DNA of 8,032 nt from Chloroflexia bacterium (GCA_013698285.1 JACCVE010000437.1:1-8032), one strand, 5' to 3'; positions 1 through 5,893 are shown, counted from the stretch's first letter. Notes: a model not told the origin generated them from the letters alone. Numbers and translations are program-made.

Positions 1-559
1 TGACGCCGAGGAAGTTCGACTCGGCACCGATCGGCAACTGCACCGGGACCGGCTTGGCCTTGAGGCGATCGACGATCATGTCGAGGGTGCGCTGGAAATT
101 GGCACCGGTGCGGTCCATCTTATTGATGAAGCAGAATCGGGGCACACCGTACTTGTCGGCCTGCCGCCAGACCGTCTCGGACTGGGGCTCGACGCCGGCG
201 ACGGCGTCGAAGACCACGACGCCGCCGTCGAGGACGCGCAGGGAGCGCTCGACCTCGACCGTGAAGTCGACGTGGCCCGGGGTGTCGATGATGTTGATCC
301 GGTGATCCTGCCAGAAGCAGGTCGTCGCGGCCGAGGTGATCGTGATCCCCCGCTCCCGCTCCTGGATCATCCAGTCCATCGTCGCGGCGCCCTCGTGGAC
401 CTCACCGGGCCGGTGGACGCGGCCCGTGTAGAAGAGGATCCGCTCGGTCGTGGTGGTCTTGCCGGCGTCGATGTGGGCGATGATGCCGATATTGCGCGTC
501 CGCTCCAGCACCCGCTGCACATCGGACATGGCGGGCTTACTGACCGTGCTGGTACTCAT
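1..559 (-). CDS. fusA: Elongation factor G, N-terminal part (runs off left edge)
   Basis: Translocation GTPase EF-G, which moves tRNA and mRNA through the ribosome after peptide bond formation and helps split ribosomes during recycling. Only the first 186 residues are in the window, and they cover most of the G domain. Reading down from the ATG at 559-557, the GTPase motifs are G1 AHIDAGKT (residues 28-35), switch I RGITI (70-74), G3 DTPGH (92-96) and G4 NKMD (146-149). The flanking text matches EF-G closely (TTTTERILFYTG, GAATMDWM, EVERSLRVLDG, ETVWRQADKYGVP). It is the third gene of the str operon, 129 bases after rpsG. An AAGGA sits about 12 bases before the start, which is rather far. A second in-frame ATG lies 10 codons later but has no visible ribosome binding site, so I keep the first. 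The full-length protein should be about 700 residues. The identification is secure. Only the exact start is open. Confidence 0.97.
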   Translation of the reverse strand, partial: MSTSTVSKPAMSDVQRVLERTRNIGIIAHIDAGKTTTTERILFYTGRVHRPGEVHEGAATMDWMIQERERGITITSAATTCFWQDHRINIIDTPGHVDFTVEVERSLRVLDGGVVVFDAVAGVEPQSETVWRQADKYGVPRFCFINKMDRTGANFQRTLDMIVDRLKAKPVPVQLPIGAESNFLGV

Positions 560-688
560 CCCTACTGTGAATCCTTCGATAATGACGCGAGCGTCGAGTC
601 GGCCCTGACGAGGGCCACGATGGGGTGGCGGGCGCGGGTGCCTCCCCATCGGGGGGAAGGGTGGCGTCACGCCCCGCCACGTGACGGC
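560..688 (-). other. rpsG-fusA intercistronic spacer with inverted repeats
   Basis: No gene is visible in this spacer, but it is dense in inverted repeats. There is a perfect 6-bp stem with a 4-base loop at 601-616 (GGCCCT / AGGGCC), ending 41 bases before the fusA start. A 7-bp inverted repeat lies at 619-625 and 644-650 (GATGGGG / CCCCATC). Two mutually exclusive stems sit just after the rpsG stop: 661-666 with 675-680, and 665-670 with 681-686. No T-run follows any of them on the minus strand, so they are not standard intrinsic terminators. They could stabilise or tune translation between rpsG and fusA, but in such GC-rich DNA chance stems are common. Confidence 0.35.
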
Positions 689-1159
689 CTAGAAGCGGTA
701 GTGCGAGAAGGCGCGGTTCGCCTCGGCCATGCGGTGGGTGTCCTCGCGGCGCTTGATGGTGGCACCGGTCCCGTTGAAGGCGTCGAGCAGCTCGTTGGCG
801 AGCTTCTCCGACATCGACTTCCCGTTGCGATTGCGAGCCGAGGTCAGGAGCCAGCGGATCGCCAGCGACTGGCGGCGGGTGCCCTCGATCTGGACCGGGA
901 CCTGATAGGTGGCCCCACCCACCCGGCGGGGCTTCACTTCCAGCACCGGGGTGGCGTTGTAGACGGCCTGCTCGAACACCTCGATCGGCGGGCGCCCGGT
1001 GCGCTCCTGGATCAAGGTCAGGGCGTCGTACATGATGCGCTCGGCGAGCCCCTTCTTCCCCCGCTCCATGATCTTGTTGATGAACCGGGCCACCAGCTCA
1101 CTGTTGTAGGTCGCGTCCGGGGTCAGGACCCGTCGCTGGATCTTCGCGCGCCTTGGCAT
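689..1159 (-). CDS. rpsG: 30S ribosomal protein S7
   Basis: Primary 16S rRNA-binding protein that nucleates assembly of the 30S head and contacts the E-site tRNA and mRNA exit region. It is 156 residues, the usual bacterial length. It opens with MPRRAKIQRR and has the conserved central block KPRRVGGATYQVPVQI, the segment SLAIRWLLTSAR, and the C-terminal KREDTHRMAEANRAFSHYR signature. The ATG at 1159-1157 has a GGAGG (CCTCC on the plus strand, 1170-1174) 10 bases upstream. It lies between rpsL and fusA, the normal str operon order. In E. coli S7 represses its own operon by binding the rpsL-rpsG intercistronic RNA. Here that spacer is longer and holds a strong hairpin (annotated separately), so similar feedback is possible but unproven. 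Confidence 0.98.
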   Translation of the reverse strand: MPRRAKIQRRVLTPDATYNSELVARFINKIMERGKKGLAERIMYDALTLIQERTGRPPIEVFEQAVYNATPVLEVKPRRVGGATYQVPVQIEGTRRQSLAIRWLLTSARNRNGKSMSEKLANELLDAFNGTGATIKRREDTHRMAEANRAFSHYRF

Positions 1160-1203
1160 GACCGTCTCGCCTCCATCCGTCGTCTCGACGCCGCCGTCCC
1201 GCT

Positions 1204-1222
1204 GCCCCGGCCACCCCGGGGC
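1204..1222 (-). promoter_or_regulatory. Hairpin in the rpsL-rpsG spacer with GGUGG loop
   Basis: A perfect 7-bp inverted repeat, GCCCCGG / CCGGGGC, encloses a 5-base loop that reads GGUGG in the str operon transcript. It ends 44 bases before the rpsG start codon. It sits in an otherwise gene-free 239-base spacer (1160-1398), where I see no convincing internal promoter. Further overlapping stems occur next to it (1222-1227 with 1241-1246, and 1225-1230 with 1251-1256). No T-tract follows, so it is not an intrinsic terminator. By position it could be a translational operator, as the E. coli rpsL-rpsG spacer is for S7. That role is inference. Confidence 0.4.
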
Positions 1223-1398
1223 GCCGGACGATCTTCCTCACCGGCGGCACGTCCGGTCCCCGATCCCAAACGTCAGACACACGAAAGAGCGGTCAACGTC
1301 AGGATGACGTCTGCCCGCTCCTCGTTGCCTGTTCGCTCAGATCCGCCGGGGCGGTAGCACCACCGACGCCTCGCCCGACCCATGGTCAGGCGACGCGG

Positions 1399-1827
1399 TC
1401 AACTCTTCTTCGGTGCTTTGGTTCCGTACTTGGACCGGGCCGATTTCCGGTTGTCCACGCCGCGGGCATCCAGGGTACCCCGGACGATGTGGTAGCGAAC
1501 ACCGGGGAGGTCCTTGACCTTGCCCCCTCGCACCAGCACCACCGAGTGCTCTTGGAGGTTATGCCCTTCGCCCGGGATGTACGCGGTGACCTCTAACTGG
1601 TTGGTCAAGCGGACACGGGCGATCTTGCGCAGAGCCGAGTTCGGCTTCTTCGGCGTCATCGTTCGGACTTGGGTGCAGACCCCGCGCTTCTGAGGGGAGT
1701 TCGTCCCCTTCCGCAGTCGACCGGCGTACCGGCCCACGGCGTTGTTGGTGAAGCCCAGTGCTGGCGCCTTCGTCTTCTTGTCGACGCGCTTGCGGCCCTT
1801 ACGAACCAACTGATTGATCGTCGGCAC
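1399..1827 (-). CDS. rpsL: 30S ribosomal protein S12
   Basis: Decoding-centre protein of the small subunit that controls translational accuracy. It is 142 residues, against 124 in E. coli. The core is unmistakable: PTINQLVRKGR, PQKRGVCT, TPKKPNSALRK (58-68), EGHNLQEHSVVLVRGG and VKDLPGVRYH (104-113). The extra length is mostly about 17 residues between PAL (22-24) and PQKRGVC (45-51), an insertion also found in Gram-positive-type S12 such as that of Bacillus. Lysines at the two classical streptomycin sites, K60 and K105 (E. coli K43 and K88 counting Met), are unchanged, so the protein looks streptomycin-sensitive. D106 corresponds to the aspartate that RimO methylthiolates in many bacteria. 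The start is GTG at 1827-1825, with AGGAG (complement of 1834-1838) 6 bases upstream. It is the first gene of the str operon. Confidence 0.98.
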   Translation of the reverse strand: MPTINQLVRKGRKRVDKKTKAPALGFTNNAVGRYAGRLRKGTNSPQKRGVCTQVRTMTPKKPNSALRKIARVRLTNQLEVTAYIPGEGHNLQEHSVVLVRGGKVKDLPGVRYHIVRGTLDARGVDNRKSARSKYGTKAPKKS

Positions 1828-1966
1828 GAAAAGCTCCTAACCGGGCGGGAGGCTTGCGCGAACCGTGCTCTGCCCGCCGGGACCGTGCGTCCTGACCGAC
1901 AGCTGCGGCGCCACCCGCCGCGTGAGGACGACCCTCACACGCGCGTCCAACCTTTGCCGGACACAA
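1828..1966 (-). promoter_or_regulatory. Structured 5' leader of the str operon
   Basis: Untranslated leader between the predicted start of transcription (about 1966) and the rpsL GTG. Reading with the transcript, one hairpin forms at 1941-1919: a GTGAGG / CCTCAC core at 1922-1938, extended by a G-U and two G-C pairs. A second follows at 1921-1905, with stem GCGGCG / CGCCGC and loop GGUGG. They share three bases, so they compete at the base of the first stem. A weaker GGCGGG / CCCGCC pairing lies just before the AGGAG at 1838-1834. There is no T-run, so classical attenuation is not supported. Autogenous translational control by a ribosomal protein is a reasonable alternative, but is inference. 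I do not recognise a known riboswitch. Confidence 0.4.
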
Positions 1967-1972
1967 GGGGTG

Positions 1973-2001
1973 AGTATAGGGCTCGGGTGACCCGTCGTCA
2001 A
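1973..2001 (-). promoter_or_regulatory. Sigma-70-type promoter of the rpsL-rpsG-fusA operon
   Basis: On the minus strand the -35 element TTGACG (complement of 1996-2001) and the -10 element TATACT (complement of 1973-1978) are separated by exactly 17 bases. Each hexamer matches the consensus at five of six positions. The site points toward rpsL, with transcription expected to begin near 1966. Such a near-perfect match is uncommon by chance in DNA this GC-rich and fits the high expression needed for ribosomal protein genes. It also indicates that this str operon has its own promoter rather than depending on read-through from an upstream rpoBC. Confidence 0.82.
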
Positions 2002-2040
2002 GACTGGCGCGATGCCGATTTCGCTGGACTGGCGGGGGAT

Positions 2041-2068
2041 GTGACGGTGACCACCAGACGGCTACACT
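2041..2068 (+). promoter_or_regulatory. Possible promoter for the BrkB-hydrolase pair
   Basis: GTGACG (2041-2046) and TACACT (2063-2068) are separated by 16 bases, each matching its consensus hexamer at four of six positions. The site points toward the gene starting at 2160 and would leave a leader of about 85 bases. It is back to back with the str promoter, about 40 bases away. It is considerably weaker than the str promoter and might be a chance match. Confidence 0.4.
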
Positions 2069-2159
2069 CGCTTGCCGGGAACTCGAACCATGTGGTCCGA
2101 CGCCACACGGCCGTGAGCATCCGGCGCGATGGTCGGTCCTACCAGGAGAACCATTCACC

Positions 2160-3140
2160 GTGACCAGAGAAACGGCGCGGTCGGTCGTCCGGCGTGGCTG
2201 GGATCGCTTGCCCGGGGCAGACGATGGACACGTGATCGGCAGTGACCGGCCCAGTTCGCCGGTCCCCTGGTTCGCCGTGGCCCGGGCCAGCGCGGTCTCG
2301 CTCTACCGGGCCCACGCCGTGGAGTGGGCGGCCGCGCTCGCCTTCTACGGCGTCCTCTCCTTCTTCCCGCTCCTGATCGGCCTGGCGGTCATCGCGGCGA
2401 CGGTGGTCGACCTCGACTGGGCGGTGGCCCGGGTGGGTGACCTCTTGGCCCAGGTCCTGCCCGAGGGCGAGCGGGATGTCGAGCGCATCGTTACCGAGGC
2501 GGCTGACAACCGCCGCCAGGTCGGGATCGTGGCCGTCGTGGCGTTGATGGTCCCCGGGCGACGGGTGCTCGGGGTCATGACGACCGCGCTGAACCTGATG
2601 TCGGAGACGGACGAATTGGACGACCCGATCAAGCGGAGAGCTGGCGTGGAGGTGGTCCTGTTCGGGATGCTGGCTCTGCTCTTCATCTTCGCCCTCCTCT
2701 CTGGCCCCTTGGTCGAGGGCGGCCTGTCGGCGGCCGGCGCGGCGCCCGGCCCGCGAGAACCCGCCTACGCCGCCCTGCGATTCGTCACCACCGCCGTGGT
2801 GGTCTGGACGATGCTCGTCACGGTCTACCTCGTGGTCCCGCGGGGCCGGAGACGCTGGCGCGCCGCCGCCGCCGGGGCGACCCTGGCGACGGTCCTGTTC
2901 CTGGTCACCCGCACCGGTTTCACGATCGGACTGGCGATGCTCGGCGACACGCTCGGCATCATCTACGGGCCGATCGCGGTGGCGGCGTTGCTGCTGGTCT
3001 ATGGCTGGTACGCCAGCCTCATCCTCCTGGTCGGAGGCTCATTCGCCGCCCACGTCAAGGTGCTGAGGATCGAGACCGCGGACCGTGGGCCGGCCCTCGA
3101 AACCGGGGGCCGCGGGTCACGAGTGGGGAATTTGCCATGA
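2160..3140 (+). CDS. YihY/virulence factor BrkB family inner membrane protein
   Basis: Polytopic membrane protein of the YihY/BrkB (UPF0761) family, 326 residues, typical length. The biochemical function of the family is not firmly established. Early naming after ribonuclease BN (rbn) was mistaken, since RNase BN activity belongs to another protein. About six hydrophobic segments can be seen, near residues 57-82, 121-145, 163-187, 203-227, 235-258 and 267-298. The first carries the family-like text AAALAFYGVLSFFPLL, and the loop after segment 2 carries GRRVLGVMTTALN. The charged N-terminus (1-35) and the C-terminal tail after about 300 are expected in the cytoplasm. The start is GTG, with AGGAG (2144-2148) 11 bases upstream. 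The stop codon overlaps the start of the next gene in ATGA, so the two are translationally coupled. It diverges from the str operon. The family call is confident, the function is not. Confidence 0.88.
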   Translation: MTRETARSVVRRGWDRLPGADDGHVIGSDRPSSPVPWFAVARASAVSLYRAHAVEWAAALAFYGVLSFFPLLIGLAVIAATVVDLDWAVARVGDLLAQVLPEGERDVERIVTEAADNRRQVGIVAVVALMVPGRRVLGVMTTALNLMSETDELDDPIKRRAGVEVVLFGMLALLFIFALLSGPLVEGGLSAAGAAPGPREPAYAALRFVTTAVVVWTMLVTVYLVVPRGRRRWRAAAAGATLATVLFLVTRTGFTIGLAMLGDTLGIIYGPIAVAALLLVYGWYASLILLVGGSFAAHVKVLRIETADRGPALETGGRGSRVGNLP

Positions 3141-3925
3141 GCGGGCACCGGCGTACCACCGGTCACCTGCCGGAGTTCACGGATCGTACCGACCTCGTCG
3201 ACGGGCTCGAGATCTTCGCCAGGGTGCCGCGTTCTCCGCGGCCCGGACCGTGTCCTACCGTCGTGCTCGTCCATGGTCTCTCGATCTCCAGCCGGTACGA
3301 ACTCCCGTTGGCCCGTCGCCTCGCCAGGACTTTCCAGGTCCTGGCCCCCGACCTGCCGGGCTATGGCTGCAGCGATGACCCAGACGAGATCCCCTCGATC
3401 GCCGCGTTAGCCGGGTGGCTCTGCCGGTGGCTCGACGTGGTCGGACTCGGCCCGGTGGCCATCGTCGGCGACTCCCTCGGTGCCCACGTCGCCAGCGAGG
3501 TCGCCCGGAAGCGGCCCGGGCAGGTCTCCCACCTGATCCTCTCCGGCCTCTCGATCGACCCCACCGGACGACATCGTTCGACGCAGATCGTGCGGGCGAT
3601 GCGAGACATCCCGCGCGAACCCCTCTCTCTGCTGCCGCGCCATGCCCGCGACTTCCTCGTGGCGGGACCTGGCCGGGTGATGCGAACCCTACAATCCGCC
3701 ATCGACGACCCGTTCTTCGAGCGCCTCGGTCACCTGCCGATGCCCACCCTGGTCGTCAGGGGCGAACGCGACCCGGTCTCGCCCCGAGCGTGGTCGAAAC
3801 GCGTCGTGGCGGCCCTCCCCCGGGGCACCTACGCCGAGGTCCCGGGCGCTCCGCACGCGGTCAACTTTGCCCGTCCCGATGCCTACGCGGCCTTGGTCCT
3901 CGATTGGGTCGCCTCGCCCCACTGA
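3137..3925 (+). CDS. Alpha/beta hydrolase fold protein (putative esterase/lipase type)
   Basis: Soluble alpha/beta hydrolase, 262 residues, the usual size for a single-domain member with a short cap. Visible landmarks in order: strand and oxyanion loop VVLVHG (42-47), the loop DLPGYGCSD (72-80), nucleophile elbow GDSLG with Ser113, catalytic acid Asp212 in RGERDPVSP, and catalytic His240 in PGAPHAVNF. The triad is therefore complete and the enzyme should be active. The cap lies around residues 140-195 and gives no clear substrate clue. There is no signal peptide, so it is probably cytoplasmic. Its ATG overlaps the stop of the BrkB-like gene (ATGA at 3137-3140), implying co-expression and perhaps action on a membrane-derived or transported compound, which is inference. 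A role as esterase, lactonase, peptidase or C-C hydrolase cannot be separated from sequence alone. Confidence 0.9.
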   Translation: MSGHRRTTGHLPEFTDRTDLVDGLEIFARVPRSPRPGPCPTVVLVHGLSISSRYELPLARRLARTFQVLAPDLPGYGCSDDPDEIPSIAALAGWLCRWLDVVGLGPVAIVGDSLGAHVASEVARKRPGQVSHLILSGLSIDPTGRHRSTQIVRAMRDIPREPLSLLPRHARDFLVAGPGRVMRTLQSAIDDPFFERLGHLPMPTLVVRGERDPVSPRAWSKRVVAALPRGTYAEVPGAPHAVNFARPDAYAALVLDWVASPH

Positions 3926-3974
3926 CCGGCTCGACACGCGGACACGACGCCGTGATGATCGATCCCCACGATGA

Positions 3975-3986
3975 GTGTACGTACAC
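3975..3986. promoter_or_regulatory. 12-base perfect palindrome, candidate operator
   Basis: GTGTACGTACAC is a perfect 12-base palindrome in the gap between the hydrolase and the thymidylate synthase gene. It ends one base before an extended -10 element and so lies in the spacer between -35 and -10, where a bound repressor would block RNA polymerase. The core TGTACGTACA has the shape of operators used by several dimeric regulators, for example HutC-type GntR proteins. No regulator gene lies nearby, so I do not name one. Confidence 0.45.
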
Positions 3987-3987
3987 A

Positions 3988-3996
3988 TGGTATAGT
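3988..3996 (+). promoter_or_regulatory. Extended -10 promoter element upstream of the ThyX-like gene
   Basis: TGGTATAGT is a TGn-extended -10 box, with TATAGT matching five of six consensus positions. No good -35 hexamer is found at the right distance, which is usual for extended -10 promoters. Transcription would start near 4003, about 67 bases before the ATG at 4071. It is an island of A and T in very GC-rich DNA, which supports its being a real control site. Confidence 0.5.
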
Positions 3997-4070
3997 TATG
4001 GGCACTTCCCGCCCGAAACCGACGGCCACGCGCGGTCCCCGAGCGCGGCGGGGTGACGAAAGGCGTTCTG

Positions 4071-5822
4071 ATGGCGGTGTCACACCCGACGATCCGTTTG
4101 GCACAGGTCAGAGTAGACGCGCATCCCGACGTGAGGCCGGAGGTTGACGGGATCGGACCGTTCCTCTCCCCCCTCCCGACGGTGACCCTGCTGCGGGAAG
4201 AATCCACCGCGCACCCGGTCGCGCTGGCGATCGCGGCCGCGTGGTCCTGCTACGGGGCGAAACCGGCCTTAGTCGAGAATGTCCGCCGCCTGATCGAGGA
4301 CCCACCCCCGGCGACGCTGGACGCGGCCAAGGCCCGCACCCGGGCCGAGCGCCGCGATCGGGCCCTGGCGCTGTACCGGGACCTCTTCGCCGCCGGACAC
4401 CACACGACCATGCAGCATGCCAGTTTCACGTTCATCCTCGACAACGTCTCCCGCCTGGCGATCTGGTCGTTCTTCCATGCCCACCCCAACTACAACTCGG
4501 AGCAGGTGTCCCAGCGCTACCGGGAGGTGACGGGCGAGACGATGGTCACGCCCCGCCTGGCGGAACCGGCAGCTGCGGTCTACCGGGAGGCCGTGGCCCG
4601 CGCCCTGGTGGGCTACGAGCGGCTGACCGAGATCCTGACGCCGGACATGTCACGGCACTATGCCAGCGTCTTCCCGGCCCGGGCGAAGGCACGAGGGGAG
4701 GAAGCCGCCGGCAAGATGGCGGCGGCGGTTCAGAAGCGCGCTCAGGAGGTGGCACGGTACGTCTTGCCGCTGGCGACGCCCGCCCACCTCTACCACACGG
4801 TCAACGCCCTGACGCTGCTCCGCTACCACGCCCTGGCGAACCAGCCCGACGCGCCGGCGGAGGTGCGCGTCATCGTTGCCCAGATGGTTCGCGAGGTGCT
4901 GGCGATCGACCCCAACTACCTCGGCGCCCCCGGCTACCTCCTCGACCTGCGGACGCTGGCCGTCGAGGAGAGCCCGGAGGGGCAGGCCCTGGTGGCCTGG
5001 CAGGCCTCGCTCGCCCAGTCCCCGGACCGGGCCGAGGCGTTCTGCGCCCGGTTCGATGCCCAACTCGGCGACCTCGACAGCCGCCTCGTCGCCCACAACC
5101 CCGGGGCCGAGGCCCTGATGGCCGAGGCGGTCCGCTCGGTGGCCGGGATGGGCCCGGACGAACTGCCCGACGCGGAGGCCCTGGCCAGCGTGCTCGACGG
5201 TGCCCACAATGCCTACCTCGGCCATCCCCTGTTCCTCGGCATGCACTCCAAGTTGATGCAGACGATGAACCACGTCCCCTTCACGTTCCAGAAGCGGATC
5301 AGCGGGGCCGAGGATGCCCAGAACCAGCGCCACCGGGGGACTTTGGGGTCCAGGCCGATCCTGATGGCCCACCTCCGGCGGGAACCGGACGTGATTGTCC
5401 CGCACGCCATCGCCCGCAACCCGGACGCCCGGGCCGAATACGACGCCACGGTGGCGGCACTGTGGGCGGCGATCAACACCCTGCGCGACATGGGGACCGG
5501 CCCGGAACCGCTCCTGTACCTGCTGCCGAACGCCCACCGGGTCCGGTTCTACGAGAGCGGCACGCTCCTGAACTACTACTGGAAGTGGGTCAAGCGCCTC
5601 TGCTACGACGCCCAGCGGGAGATCTTCGACACCGCCCGCCAGGAAGTCGCCCAGGTGCGCGAGGTCCTGCCGGCCATCGGCCACCACGTGGCGGGGCCAC
5701 CGTGCGTGATGCGTTCCCGCTCGGGTGCCAAGCCCTTCTGTCCGGAGGGGGAACGGTACTGCGGCATCCCCGTCTGGCGCGACTACGCGTTCGAGACCCT
5801 GGGTGAGCGACGGGTGATGTAG
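4071..5822 (+). CDS. thyX: Double-length FAD-dependent thymidylate synthase (two ThyX-like halves)
   Basis: Flavin-dependent thymidylate synthase family: dUMP to dTMP using methylenetetrahydrofolate, NADPH and FAD. It is 583 residues, against about 210-250 for ordinary ThyX, and contains two ThyX-like halves. Half 1: HTTMQHASFTF (111-121), then AHP (137-139) where ThyX has RHR, the retained end SQRY (147-150), and LPLATPAHLYHTVNA (232-246), close to the LP..T..FY.TVNAR block but with Leu247 where Arg is expected. Half 2: HVPFTF (401-406), an intact RHR (420-422) not followed by ExSxRY, and LPN...LLNYYWKW...CYDAQREI (485-518). A Cys-rich tail has C545, C557 and C564, plus C511. I chose ATG 4071 because AAAGG lies about 7 bases upstream. 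GTG 4053, 6 codons earlier, has no clear site. Family membership is confident. Catalytic competence is likely but inferred, since motif parts are divided between the halves. Confidence 0.87.
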   Translation: MAVSHPTIRLAQVRVDAHPDVRPEVDGIGPFLSPLPTVTLLREESTAHPVALAIAAAWSCYGAKPALVENVRRLIEDPPPATLDAAKARTRAERRDRALALYRDLFAAGHHTTMQHASFTFILDNVSRLAIWSFFHAHPNYNSEQVSQRYREVTGETMVTPRLAEPAAAVYREAVARALVGYERLTEILTPDMSRHYASVFPARAKARGEEAAGKMAAAVQKRAQEVARYVLPLATPAHLYHTVNALTLLRYHALANQPDAPAEVRVIVAQMVREVLAIDPNYLGAPGYLLDLRTLAVEESPEGQALVAWQASLAQSPDRAEAFCARFDAQLGDLDSRLVAHNPGAEALMAEAVRSVAGMGPDELPDAEALASVLDGAHNAYLGHPLFLGMHSKLMQTMNHVPFTFQKRISGAEDAQNQRHRGTLGSRPILMAHLRREPDVIVPHAIARNPDARAEYDATVAALWAAINTLRDMGTGPEPLLYLLPNAHRVRFYESGTLLNYYWKWVKRLCYDAQREIFDTARQEVAQVREVLPAIGHHVAGPPCVMRSRSGAKPFCPEGERYCGIPVWRDYAFETLGERRVM

Positions 5823-5860
5823 ACGCTCGTCGGAAGACGGAAGAGCGAAGCTCACGCTCG

Positions 5861-5893
5861 CGGTACGGGTGCTCGCCAGGACGGTACGGTACG
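5861..5893 (+). repeat. Three short CGGTACG repeats upstream of the small ORF
   Basis: CGGTACG occurs at 5861-5867, 5882-5888 and 5887-5893, the last two overlapping as a tandem of ACGGT. The first and second copies are 21 bases apart, about two helical turns. They lie in the 114-base gap before the gene at 5937. A regulator-binding site is possible, but the units are short and GC-rich, so chance is a serious alternative. I see no convincing promoter hexamers or terminator in this gap. Confidence 0.3.

Noticed and set aside
1098..1280. 60-codon frame starting in the rpsL-rpsG spacer and overlapping the rpsG start, possible leader peptide
   Set aside because: No visible ribosome binding site, Arg/Asp-rich frame-shift composition, and most of it lies out of frame over rpsG.
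1286..1305. TTGACC on the minus strand as a -35 for an internal rpsG promoter
   Set aside because: No -10-like hexamer is found at 16-18 bases.
272..1357. 361-codon plus-strand open frame opposite fusA and rpsG
   Set aside because: It is antisense to two certain ribosomal operon genes, shows no recognisable domain, and is an expected by-product of high-GC codon use.
3998..4147. 49-codon frame starting just after the TATAGT box (possible leaderless small gene)
   Set aside because: The ATG lies only one base beyond the -10 box, too close to be transcribed from it. There is no ribosome binding site, and the product is low-complexity Arg/Gly/Asp.
4241..5806. 521-codon plus-strand frame inside the ThyX-like gene
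   Set aside because: Its translation is Pro/Gly/Arg-rich low complexity, as expected from a shifted frame of a GC-rich gene. The true frame carries ThyX motifs.
5847..5860. Possible terminator after the ThyX-like gene (GAGCG / CGCTC stem)
   Set aside because: The stem is only 5 bp with a 7-base loop and has no T-run after it.
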